Positions 33,200-42,185 of a DNA stretch of 56,860 nt are shown here, piece by piece. The notes under the pieces are model-generated. The model ran no database searches, was not told where the DNA came from, and worked only from the letters and a program-made list of their open reading frames with translations. A program made the translations under genes and the position numbers. Each line of letters starts with the position of its first letter. Positions within the stretch are counted from its first letter, which is position 1. The DNA is from Oligoflexia bacterium (GTDB lineage: Bacteria; Bdellovibrionota; UBA1018), in contig CAIRTR010000085.1 of the NCBI GenBank assembly GCA_903881565.1, forward strand, positions 1-56,860, in the 5' to 3' direction.

Positions 33200-36142
33200 T
33201 TAATTTAGTGTATCAACGGGTCCTTTGGGACAGCAACCGAAAAACGGGCATTTTTCACATCGAGCGCTGTATTTTGGAATTCCAGGGACGCCGCTGGCAA
33301 TTTCAGAGGCAAGAGCATTGAGATTCTGCCAAGATTTTGACGCTTCTTCAGTTTCTATCTTGTATTCATGGACCTCAGCACCAGAAATGTTCACGATCCA
33401 AGCTTCAACGTGAGGAGGATTCACTTGCTGCGCCGTTAATCTTGATACGGCGTCAACATAGAGTGCCATCTGGGTTTGATAGTTGGCCCTGAGGTCCTCG
33501 ATTTTCGCAGGGCGAGAGGTAATCTTGAAATCAATGACCTGCGCCCTGTCTCCCTCAAGCACTAACCGATCCATCGCGCCCACCAGAGCCTGCCCGCCAC
33601 TCATCGGAATTTCGAAAGCAAGCTCCGCCCACACCCTGCGCTCGGGTCTAGATTCAGGCAACATCAGTCGAGAGTTCATGGCCCACTCCCTAATCCGTTT
33701 TGAATTCACGCGATATTTTCCGGCTAAAACTTCCAAATCATCGAGCCTTGCCCAATCCCCTCGCTCAAGCGCCTGATGAACTTCGGTCCCCACTTCAACT
33801 TGCGTCATGGCCCCGCCGCCCACTCGTTTGAATTTTGGAGCGGCGGCGTCGTCATCACTTTGTAATTCGGGTATCTCTGTAGGTCCTTCCGCAGGAATCA
33901 CCACCGGCTGATGCGCCGGAGTGACTGGCCTCACATAGGTCCACTCATAAGCTCTGGGACAACGAGCAAGAAGGTTCCATTCGGAAACGCTGTGACGGGA
34001 TCTGATCTGTGCCGGGCTCTCATGATTTTTTGCGATCAAATAACCTTGCGCAGGACCCAAAAGTTTCGAGGGCCCGCGCGAAGCTGAAACGCGCCGTGTT
34101 TGCACCAACGCTCCCCGTTTAAAGACCTGGGATGAATCCAGCCAGGCTCTCCACCAATCTTCTTGATAGGTTTTTCCCTTTTCTTCAAGCTCGGTGATTT
34201 TTTCGGGCTTTGGGATCGCCTCACAAACCATGATCAGCCGCTCTTGAGGCCGGGTGAGCGCGACATAGAATAGCCGTTTACTTTCGGCAAGCTCCTTTTC
34301 ATTTTCGAGCTGTTTCCACTTATTATCGACTGGATTTTTGCGATCGCGCTCCCCCTCGGGAGTTCGAGAAGCGAGATGCGCGCCTTGATTACGATCCCAA
34401 TACAAAAGTGGCGCATCCGCCCCGCGCGTTTTTTTCCCGAAGTCGACCAAAATGACATGAGGAAACTCAAGTCCCTTGGCCCCATGCAGAGTCATCACGA
34501 TGAGCTGACCTTGATTGCGCGGGGGAGGTAAATCCTGTGCTCTCCTACCCTCTTTGATCGCCAGAGAAATCTCCCGAACCACTCCCGAAAAATCCACTCC
34601 AGACGAAGAAAGCTCTTCGACTCTATGCCACAGCCCCAGGTACGAGACTCCAAGCTCCTGCTCCGCCTCGGGAGTTACCAAAAACGCGGCACTTAACACT
34701 TCCGCCGGTCGCACGCTTTTCTTCAACAGCGGCGCCAAGGCCCGCGCGATCGGATAATCAGACCCTATAAAAGCAGCCCAAAACGCATTTTTCCCAAGAC
34801 TCACCCACTCATCAATCTGCGCATCGGGAATCCCCACCCAAGGGGCCCGTAAAAAGCTGACGGCCGAAACCGACAAATCCTGCAGTTCCCACCACCTGAG
34901 CAAAGCCACCATTTCGCGTACCCGCGGTTCATCCCAAAAAAATCCGCCGCTGCCTACGACCACGGGAACGCCTGCGGAAATCAGAGACTGAAGCCAACGT
35001 TCATTACCGCGAATTCGGCGCATGAGAATGGCCATGTCCTCAAGCGGAACCCCTTTTTCACGCTCCGCCAGAATCCAAGAGGCCAGCTCCGCCGGGTCTT
35101 CAACATCAAGGCGCAAAACACTGGGGGTATCATTGGGCGGCCGCCTGGGAACCAAGGCCTCAAAGGCCACCGGAGAGTTCTCAAAAGTCTGCGCACACAA
35201 TTCATTCACAAAATGAATGATTCCGGGTCGACTTCTAAAATTCCAAGTCAACGAATGCTTGCCCGGGAGTTTGGAACAAAACTCTTCAAACACCGCAACG
35301 TCCGCGTCTCTAAACCGATAAATCGATTGTTTGGGATCTCCAACCACACAGAGATTTGAAAAATCTGGTTTCACAAATCTTGTAACAATCTGCGCCTGCA
35401 CCGGATTGGTGTCCTGAAACTCGTCAACCAAGATCAAATCAAACCGTTTCTGAAAAACCCTCGCGATCTCGGGGTGCGAGAGAACGCGAGAAGCCCCCTT
35501 TTCAAGGTCATCAAAGTCAATTGCGCCTTGCCGCATCTTCTTTTGCTCGTAACGAGCCAATACAAAGTCAAAAACCCGATTCAGCGCGAGGCTTCCGGGA
35601 TCCGAGAGCTTTGCCAAGCCCTCACCCGCCCCAAAATGTGCGAGGCGCTTCAAGCGATCCAAGAGATCCACGAGCGACGCGACGCTCTCTCTGAAAAGCA
35701 AAAGATCCAAAGCGCCAGATAACTCCTCAGGCAAACCATCTGCCCATAAGGCTTCGACCGATTGTTCCCAGAGCATTTTTGATTCAAGCTCCGAAAGCAC
35801 TCTCTCTTCACCATCTTTGCCTGCTGATCTTGGAAACTCGCGCAAAACCGCGCCGCAAAATCCATGAATCGTCATGACCCAATGAGATTCCAAAGGTCGT
35901 AGGGGTTTGAACCTGCCCAACACTTGGGTGAGCTTCACTCTTAAATCACTCGCCGAGCGCTCCGTAAAACTAATCGCTGCAAATCTTGCCTCTGGGTTGC
36001 GCTCCAAAAGAGCCTCGCACTTTGCAACGAGCGTCGTCGTTTTACCAGAGCCCGCGCCGGCCAAAACCGCCATCCCGCGCCCCCAGGATTCTACGACGGC
36101 ACGCTGTTCAACAGACAGGCGAGACAAGGTTTCGCTACTCAC
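33200..36142 (-). CDS. AddA-like UvrD-family helicase/RecB-type nuclease
   Basis: GTG 36142 is taken as start: it lies just after a GGAGGGGGG stretch and overlaps the AddB-like stop by eight bases; the ORF extends further upstream without support. The 980-residue product has an SF1 helicase with Walker A GAGSGKTTTL (about 29-38), Walker B VDEFQDTNPVQAQIV and MTLHGAKGLEFPHVILVDF. A C-terminal RecB-type nuclease follows: VHQAL, GAMDRL, VIDFKITSR and QMALYVDAV. Cys of RCPRAYEW plus the final CEKCPFFGCC could hold an iron-sulfur cluster. With the AddB-like partner it would process broken DNA ends for recombination. Its position within the purine-gliding directon is unusual. Confidence 0.88.
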   Translation of the reverse strand: MSSETLSRLSVEQRAVVESWGRGMAVLAGAGSGKTTTLVAKCEALLERNPEARFAAISFTERSASDLRVKLTQVLGRFKPLRPLESHWVMTIHGFCGAVLREFPRSAGKDGEERVLSELESKMLWEQSVEALWADGLPEELSGALDLLLFRESVASLVDLLDRLKRLAHFGAGEGLAKLSDPGSLALNRVFDFVLARYEQKKMRQGAIDFDDLEKGASRVLSHPEIARVFQKRFDLILVDEFQDTNPVQAQIVTRFVKPDFSNLCVVGDPKQSIYRFRDADVAVFEEFCSKLPGKHSLTWNFRSRPGIIHFVNELCAQTFENSPVAFEALVPRRPPNDTPSVLRLDVEDPAELASWILAEREKGVPLEDMAILMRRIRGNERWLQSLISAGVPVVVGSGGFFWDEPRVREMVALLRWWELQDLSVSAVSFLRAPWVGIPDAQIDEWVSLGKNAFWAAFIGSDYPIARALAPLLKKSVRPAEVLSAAFLVTPEAEQELGVSYLGLWHRVEELSSSGVDFSGVVREISLAIKEGRRAQDLPPPRNQGQLIVMTLHGAKGLEFPHVILVDFGKKTRGADAPLLYWDRNQGAHLASRTPEGERDRKNPVDNKWKQLENEKELAESKRLFYVALTRPQERLIMVCEAIPKPEKITELEEKGKTYQEDWWRAWLDSSQVFKRGALVQTRRVSASRGPSKLLGPAQGYLIAKNHESPAQIRSRHSVSEWNLLARCPRAYEWTYVRPVTPAHQPVVIPAEGPTEIPELQSDDDAAAPKFKRVGGGAMTQVEVGTEVHQALERGDWARLDDLEVLAGKYRVNSKRIREWAMNSRLMLPESRPERRVWAELAFEIPMSGGQALVGAMDRLVLEGDRAQVIDFKITSRPAKIEDLRANYQTQMALYVDAVSRLTAQQVNPPHVEAWIVNISGAEVHEYKIETEEASKSWQNLNALASEIASGVPGIPKYSARCEKCPFFGCCPKGPVDTLN

Positions 36143-38807
36143 TGCCCCCCCCTCCCTCTTCTTCTTCGGGCGCACTGGTGAGCCTACGAAACCCACAACA
36201 ATCCGAAACCCGACAACGATCACAGTCCTTGCGCATCTTGGGGGCGGCCGAATATTGCCCGGATTTCATTTTCTCAACTTCGGCACCGAGATGAGCTTCA
36301 AATCTGCGCCAAACCTCATCATAACTTTCCTCCGCATCCTCGCCCATCAGACTTCGCGAATTCGCGCGCAGATTAACCCACGCGCCTTCCTGTTTTCCGG
36401 AGACTTCAGGGAAAAACACCCCCTTGGTGCGGGTGCCCTGCTTCGTGAGTTCGACGAATTGAATACCCATTACGGGCTTATGTAGGGTCTTTTGCGCCGC
36501 CAACGCGTAAAACGGCAATTGCAGTCGATAGGACAGATTCAACATGTCTGAACCATGTGGGAGAGCTGAGCTTGTCTTAAAATCCGAAATCAACAGCGCC
36601 TCGGCATTCTCCTCGATACGATCGGGCCTACCCTTGATGGTCACATCTCCGATGTGCAGCTCAAGAGTCATGTCATCAATCGCCACGGTCTTTGTTTGCG
36701 CGCGATCCCAAAATTCTTTTTCACGTTTCATGAATACTTCTAGAATCTGCGCCAATTGCTTCTTGATGACGTTTACAATTCGAGTGCTCTTCATCAAACC
36801 CTGAGGAGGATGCTCCGCCCACACCTCTTCAACAGTATCCAAAGCGGCTTTCCCAAACTGGACGCCTGCATCTGAGCCATCCGAAAAAATCCGTGACTTT
36901 AGGAGCCGTCCCACGCACTCATGAAGCAACGATCCACGAACCTGCGGCCAAAGCACAATGTCTGCTTCTTCCTGCTCAAACACCCGCCAACGATCCACAA
37001 CCAGCGAGAGGAGCCCACACTGACTGGCATGATCGAGAGCCGTCGCTGTAAACTCTAACCCGCGCGCGGGGAGACTCACTTCTTGAGGAGGTAAGCTTCG
37101 AAACGGATTGTAACTTTGAGCAAAACGGGGGTGAGTGCCCTTGTCTGAAAATTCCAGCTCCGCAACCCCTAATTCTCTCATAAGACTCTGAAGAGGCTCT
37201 CGCTCTTTACCATCAGGATCATAGGCGGCATCGAAAAATGAGACGGCCTTGGCACGCGTTAACCAACCCCACAAAATATTACGCCGCTGATCGCAACGGC
37301 TTCGGGTTGAATGCAGGCCAAACTCAGGAGCTAAAAGCTCGCGATCTCTTACCGAAAACCACAAGTCTCCCTCTTGCGCGCGCTCCAACCAGTCGGCGGG
37401 CGCGCCAAAAATCCATAGTTTTTCATAATGGATCAGAGAAGCATTCTGAAGACGATAAAGGGCCACCCCTTGTGCTGGCTTAAAATGAGGCGCTGGGGGA
37501 TTTGCCTGCGAAAGACGGTCCTGGGCGCGTTCAAGCCAAAAACGAGGGGGCGCTTTTTTTGAAACACTCCCCACCCTTGATAGATCATCCGCAAAGGTCT
37601 CCCAGAAACTTTCAAAAAAGCTCACCCACTCCTCAAACCCCTGCGCCATTTCGCGAAGGATCTTCACGTGAGCCGCACCCATTTCACGACAAGTCTTTTT
37701 CCCATTTAGAATTTCAAAAATGCCGCTGAGCTCCCCTCGAAGCTCCGCCAATTTTTCGCCCGAATAAGCGTTCAGGCCAGAGCGAATTCCTTTTTGATGA
37801 ATCTCCTTGATCCACTGGAACCTAGGCGTTTGTGCCGCTTCAGGTCTCGGCCACTGGGTCACCCATCGCAAAACCTCGTTGCGCGCAAAATCCCGACCCA
37901 TGAGCTCTAACGGCAAAAGAGCTTGCTTAGCGGCTTCATCCCATTTAAGGCGCGTTGGATCCCTGGGATCTAAAAGGGGAATCCCCCTGCCCTCTAATGC
38001 TCTGAGCAGACTTCTTCTGACTTTGGGGTCATCAGGAATTAAGACCGCGGCGTTTGCCCAGGCTCGATCCACGAGCAGCTCATCGGCTAACCCTTCAGCT
38101 GAATCATCAAGACTATGCCAACGCTGCCACTGCATTTGGGGAAAGACGCCTAAAACTTCAGCACACCCGAGATCTAGGACCTCTAGTTGCGTGACTTGCG
38201 CAAGTGTCTCCCAAAAAGTTTTCTCCAGGCCTTCGGGAGTCCGAGCACTGAGAAGCCTGAGCAGAGTGGGAACTCCAACGACGCCATCCTCGAGCGCTTG
38301 AATCGAATCGCGTAAGAGTCTAGGCAAATCCCAATGTCCAGTGGCCCCAATCCAAGCCTCGTAAGCTTTCGCAAGGCCTCGCACCTCAACGCGCAAAGGG
38401 TTTTCCCCGAAATGCTCAGTCAAACGTTGATCAAAGACGGCTTCTTCTTCTTCATGCGAAAAAGCCAGGCGACCATTTTGAAGCGCGCGATCCAGTTTTC
38501 TAAAAAAATTCTTCTGCCGTCGCAGTTCCTTGACTTCGTGAAGATGCTCTCCAATATGGCGATTCGCGACGAGCGTGCGCAGAATCTCCTCGCGCGCCGT
38601 CGCACCCAAAATACGCTCACCCACCGGATGCCCCGTATTGCGCTCCACAATCCCCGCGCAAAGATCCGGCAGCGTCGTAATGGCGTTCGACACCAGGGGA
38701 ATCCCTTCGAGCAGAATCTGATTCTTCACTTCTTCGCGGGAAATCCCGGTTCCCACACAAAGCTGAGCAAGGGGCTCCAGGCCGCCTAGGTCTTCAAACA
38801 TCAACAT
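36135..38807 (-). CDS. AddB-like PD-(D/E)XK nuclease subunit
   Basis: The 890-residue product is large and divergent. I see no Walker A, so it is not a helicase but likely the non-motor partner, as AddB of Proteobacteria. Its C-terminus is a RecB-type nuclease: LLHECVGRLLKSRIF with the His, IKGRPDRI, LLISDFKTSSA and YRLQLPFYALAA, all catalytic positions present. A Cys before the nuclease (HASQCGLL) and CDRCRVSDCC after it are arranged like the Fe-S cluster that clamps AddB/Cas4-type nucleases. It begins six bases after purM and overlaps the AddA-like gene. Gene order addB-addA fits an AddAB-type complex. Confidence 0.82.
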   Translation of the reverse strand: MLMFEDLGGLEPLAQLCVGTGISREEVKNQILLEGIPLVSNAITTLPDLCAGIVERNTGHPVGERILGATAREEILRTLVANRHIGEHLHEVKELRRQKNFFRKLDRALQNGRLAFSHEEEEAVFDQRLTEHFGENPLRVEVRGLAKAYEAWIGATGHWDLPRLLRDSIQALEDGVVGVPTLLRLLSARTPEGLEKTFWETLAQVTQLEVLDLGCAEVLGVFPQMQWQRWHSLDDSAEGLADELLVDRAWANAAVLIPDDPKVRRSLLRALEGRGIPLLDPRDPTRLKWDEAAKQALLPLELMGRDFARNEVLRWVTQWPRPEAAQTPRFQWIKEIHQKGIRSGLNAYSGEKLAELRGELSGIFEILNGKKTCREMGAAHVKILREMAQGFEEWVSFFESFWETFADDLSRVGSVSKKAPPRFWLERAQDRLSQANPPAPHFKPAQGVALYRLQNASLIHYEKLWIFGAPADWLERAQEGDLWFSVRDRELLAPEFGLHSTRSRCDQRRNILWGWLTRAKAVSFFDAAYDPDGKEREPLQSLMRELGVAELEFSDKGTHPRFAQSYNPFRSLPPQEVSLPARGLEFTATALDHASQCGLLSLVVDRWRVFEQEEADIVLWPQVRGSLLHECVGRLLKSRIFSDGSDAGVQFGKAALDTVEEVWAEHPPQGLMKSTRIVNVIKKQLAQILEVFMKREKEFWDRAQTKTVAIDDMTLELHIGDVTIKGRPDRIEENAEALLISDFKTSSALPHGSDMLNLSYRLQLPFYALAAQKTLHKPVMGIQFVELTKQGTRTKGVFFPEVSGKQEGAWVNLRANSRSLMGEDAEESYDEVWRRFEAHLGAEVEKMKSGQYSAAPKMRKDCDRCRVSDCCGFRRLTSAPEEEEGGGGSE

Positions 38808-38813
38808 ATTCCA

Positions 38814-39845
38814 TTAGGCATATTCCAGGAGAACTTCCTCTTCGCCAGCTTTGAGAAGCACCTCCGAAGGACGTCCTTTTCGTTTTGAGGTGACCACGCC
38901 CAACTCCCAGGCCGTTTCGCCCGACTTCTTAAGCGCTTTCAAAACCGAACTCGCTTTTGCAGGCGCCACAGCCGCAACCATGCCAATGCCCAAATTGAAG
39001 GTGATGGCACTTTCTTTCAAATCCATCCCCCCAAAATCTCGGATCCATTTAAAGATGCCAGGCCGCTCACGCAAAGGGGGTAATTCAATTTCATAACTCA
39101 CCTTCGAATTCATCCGTGGAACATTAAGAAAGCCAGAGCCTGTGATGTGAGCCAATCCCTTTATATTTCCCTTTTTCAAAAGTCCGCTCAAGGAGTCGAC
39201 ATAAATACGGGTGGGCGTGAACATCTCCTGCGCAATCGAAAACCCATCGAGACCTTCAGGCACGATACGTCTTAAAAACGAAAAACCATTGCTGTGACAC
39301 CCTGAAGAGCGCAATCCAATAAGCACATCTCCGGGACGAATCTCCCGATGCGGCAGCGTCTTGTCTGCGTCAACCATGCCGACCGCAAATCCTGCAAGAT
39401 CGTACTCTCCTGGCGAATAAAAATCGGGCATCTCGGCCGTCTCTCCCCCCACCAAAGCGCAGTGCGCCTGTTTACACCCAGCCACAATGCCTGAGATCAC
39501 ATCACTCGCGATTTGCGAATCTAATTTTCCTGTCGCAAAGTAATCCAAAAAAAACAAAGGCTCAGCGCCCACGCACAAGAGATCATTGACGGACATCGCC
39601 ACCAGATCAATGCCAACCGTCTTATGCTCCTTGAGCCGAAAAGCGAGTTTTAACTTAGTGCCCACCCCATCGGTAGAGGCCGCAATCAGCCGCTTCTTAT
39701 CCAAAGCAAACAGGGATGCGTAACCCCCGATCGAAGATTTGACCCTCGAATTCAAAGTGGGCTTTACCAACGTCTGAATCTTCTCCACCAGGCGATCTGC
39801 GGCATCACGATCCACTCCCGCTTGCTCGTAATTCAATGCGCTCAA
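38814..39845 (-). CDS. purM: Phosphoribosylformylglycinamidine cyclo-ligase
   Basis: PurM (AIR synthase) closes the imidazole ring in step five of purine synthesis. The 343-residue length is normal. Motifs are GGYASLFALDK, STDGVGTKLKLAF, the DLVAMSVNDLLCVGAEPLFFLDY stretch and GLRSSGCHSNGFSFLRRIV, with HITGSGFLNVPR. The start is TTG at 39845, seven bases after a strong AGGAGG. It lies 11 bases after purH and six before the AddB-like gene. In many bacteria purM and purN are neighbours; here purN is fused to purD instead. Confidence 0.96.
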   Translation of the reverse strand: MSALNYEQAGVDRDAADRLVEKIQTLVKPTLNSRVKSSIGGYASLFALDKKRLIAASTDGVGTKLKLAFRLKEHKTVGIDLVAMSVNDLLCVGAEPLFFLDYFATGKLDSQIASDVISGIVAGCKQAHCALVGGETAEMPDFYSPGEYDLAGFAVGMVDADKTLPHREIRPGDVLIGLRSSGCHSNGFSFLRRIVPEGLDGFSIAQEMFTPTRIYVDSLSGLLKKGNIKGLAHITGSGFLNVPRMNSKVSYEIELPPLRERPGIFKWIRDFGGMDLKESAITFNLGIGMVAAVAPAKASSVLKALKKSGETAWELGVVTSKRKGRPSEVLLKAGEEEVLLEYA

Positions 39846-39856
39846 TTGAAGCCCTC

Positions 39857-41431
39857 CTAATGGAAAAAATGCCGAACACCCGTAAAAGCCATCGCAATGC
39901 CAAATTCGTTACAAGCCTGGATGCTTTCCTGATCCTTCACACTGCCACCCGGCTGCACGATCCGCGTGATCCCGGCCGAATGGGCGACCTCAACAGAATC
40001 TCGAAAAGGGAAAAACCCATCACTCACCAAGATACAGTCCGACAGTTTTCCGCCACTTTCGCGCAACACCGCCTGCGCTCTTGGAATCGCAAGGATTTTG
40101 AGAGCGTCCACCCGATTGGGCTGCCCCTGGCCCGCGCCAATGAGTTGGAAAGCGCCTGAGAATCCTGGCACCTCACGTACGATCGCCAAGGCATTGGACT
40201 TAAGTGAAGCACAGACCTTGATTCCAAAATGAGCAAGCGCCGAAAAACTCTCAGGCCAATGAGCTTCGCTTACAAAATTCAACGTTTCATTTGAACCTTT
40301 ACCCACCCCCTTGTCCGCCGATTGAACAAGTCTCCCACCGGGAATCGAGAGTTCCTTTTGCCTAGCCTGCTCACCAAAACGATAAATTTCGACCGCTTTG
40401 AGATTCTTTCTCCTCTTCAACAAAAGCTCGCGCGCGGGACTCTGCGCGGAGAAACCGGGAGCCGCTACAACATCAACAAATTTATCAGCCAGCCAAAGAG
40501 CCGTTTCATTCTCCAAAGGTTCTGAAAAAACAACAACTCCCCCAAAAGCGGAGACAGGATCACCTTCCCACGCCTTGATCAAGGCCGTTTTTTGCGCCGA
40601 TGCGTGCGATTTAGGCACCCAAGCAACCCCACACGGGTTGTTGTGTTTTAAGATGACCACCGCACTGGCAGACGATTTATCGAGCTCGCTAATAAGGTGA
40701 TATGCCGCCGATAGATCCAGGATGTTGTTATAGGACAGCGAGTGACTCGTCCAATTAAGCGGGGGATTCTCGCCAATCTCCACATGGGCACTTTGATGGG
40801 GATTCTCCCCATACCGCAAAGGGATCACGCGCTTTTTGCCAAGCTGAGATGCAATCGCGGCATCATAGTGGGACACGAGATCCCAGGACTGGGCAGTGCA
40901 CTCTTTAACAGTTTCAACACCCACGGCCTTCTGCGCCTGAAGTTCGGAAATGACTTTTGAATATTGCGAAGGCGCAGTCAGTACCAAAACATGAGGGACA
41001 TTCTTCGCAGCCGCGCGTACCAGAGTGGGTCCGCCGATATCCACTTCTTCTATTAATTCCTTGGGCGTAATCCCCGGCCTCTTGCACGCCTCTTCAAACG
41101 GGTAAAAGTTCACGACCACGCAATCGATAGGCCGAATTCCCAATCGTTTGGCGTCCTCTTCATCTTGCGCGTCACCACGCCTGAATAAAATCCCACTGCA
41201 TACGCCAAAAGACAGCGTCTTCATGCGGCCATTGAAGGCCTCGGGAGAACCCGAAATCTCTTCAATTGAAACCACAGGGAGCCCGGCCTCTTTAAGCATC
41301 AAAGCCGTCCCGCCTGTCGCGACCAGCTCCGTGCCGCACGCCACTAATGCTCGCCCCAGCTCCACAAGCCCGGTCTTATCGGAAACACTTAAAAGCGCTC
41401 TGCGAATTTTAAGTTCAGATATTGGAGCCAC
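39857..41431 (-). CDS. purH: Bifunctional AICAR transformylase/IMP cyclohydrolase
   Basis: PurH carries out the last two steps to IMP. The 524-residue product has the N-terminal cyclohydrolase (RRALLSVSDKTGLVELGRAL, LKEAGLPVVSIEEISGSPE, GRMKTLSFGVCSGIL) and the C-terminal transformylase with VVILKHNNPCGVA and the LRYGENPHQSAH link. GTG 41431 is chosen because AGGAGG lies six bases before it; frames upstream belong to purQ. It overlaps purQ by 17 bases and is followed after 11 bases by purM. Length is typical. Confidence 0.96.
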   Translation of the reverse strand: MAPISELKIRRALLSVSDKTGLVELGRALVACGTELVATGGTALMLKEAGLPVVSIEEISGSPEAFNGRMKTLSFGVCSGILFRRGDAQDEEDAKRLGIRPIDCVVVNFYPFEEACKRPGITPKELIEEVDIGGPTLVRAAAKNVPHVLVLTAPSQYSKVISELQAQKAVGVETVKECTAQSWDLVSHYDAAIASQLGKKRVIPLRYGENPHQSAHVEIGENPPLNWTSHSLSYNNILDLSAAYHLISELDKSSASAVVILKHNNPCGVAWVPKSHASAQKTALIKAWEGDPVSAFGGVVVFSEPLENETALWLADKFVDVVAAPGFSAQSPARELLLKRRKNLKAVEIYRFGEQARQKELSIPGGRLVQSADKGVGKGSNETLNFVSEAHWPESFSALAHFGIKVCASLKSNALAIVREVPGFSGAFQLIGAGQGQPNRVDALKILAIPRAQAVLRESGGKLSDCILVSDGFFPFRDSVEVAHSAGITRIVQPGGSVKDQESIQACNEFGIAMAFTGVRHFFH

Positions 41432-42185
41432 GCCTGACCTCCTGAAACGCATTTTCAAATAACTGTGCCCCCTGCCCAGGCGCACTGGCTCGTCCCGCTT
41501 GCAGTGTCCACTCCGGATGCGAAGACCATCGAACAAAGGCTTCAGGATGCGGCATGAGTCCAAAAATTCGGCCGCTTGAATCGCAAAGCCCTGCTAAACT
41601 CTCATCGCTCCCATTAGGATTATCTTCATAGGTGAGACAATTACGGCCGAGCCTCACCATTTTCCCCCACACTTCGGTCTTGCGAGTTTGATCAAAAACG
41701 ATGCGGCCTTCGCCATGTCGAATAGGCAAGTCCATGGATCCGACGCCTTTAAGCCAAACACACCGCGTCCCTGAAGGGCTGACCTTCGTCCAGGCGTTGA
41801 TGAACCGACCACTCGCATTTTGCGTGATTGAAATCTCTTTTCCAAAAGTACCCATCCGAATGAGCGCCTGAAAGCCGTTGCAGACGCCCAGGACAAGGCC
41901 GCCCCGGTCGGCAAAGAGCCCCAAATTCCAACCTAACTGGTGCTGAATTTTCAAGGCGAGAACTTTGCCCGAGGTCAGATGATCGGCAAAAGAAAATCCA
42001 CCCGGAAGCGCCAGCACTGAAAAAGTGCCGGACAATTGATCCAAAGAGACACGTTCAGACACGAGATCGTTGATATGACGAATCTGCGGCATAAACCCGG
42101 CTAAACTAAAGGCATGGGCCGTTTCGCTCTCGCAATTGATTCCATCGCCTGCCAGCACCAATACTCGAGGTTTTGAGTCACTCAC
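41415..42185 (-). CDS. purQ: Phosphoribosylformylglycinamidine synthase glutaminase subunit
   Basis: PurQ supplies ammonia from glutamine to PurL. The 256-residue product has the class I glutaminase triad: Cys in LVLGVCNGFQALIRMG, His and Glu in GLMPHPEAFVRW. The GTG at 42185 overlaps the PurSL stop (GTGA), so the two subunits are translated together. Its length is typical of stand-alone PurQ. The separate PurQ plus an elongated PurL replaces the single-chain PurL of Gammaproteobacteria. Confidence 0.95.
   Translation of the reverse strand: MSDSKPRVLVLAGDGINCESETAHAFSLAGFMPQIRHINDLVSERVSLDQLSGTFSVLALPGGFSFADHLTSGKVLALKIQHQLGWNLGLFADRGGLVLGVCNGFQALIRMGTFGKEISITQNASGRFINAWTKVSPSGTRCVWLKGVGSMDLPIRHGEGRIVFDQTRKTEVWGKMVRLGRNCLTYEDNPNGSDESLAGLCDSSGRIFGLMPHPEAFVRWSSHPEWTLQAGRASAPGQGAQLFENAFQEVRRGSNI

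Noticed and set aside
35907-36485. Open frame of 192 codons opposite the AddA/AddB junction
   Set aside because: It covers the overlapping ends of two well-supported genes in antisense and has no motif or translation signal.
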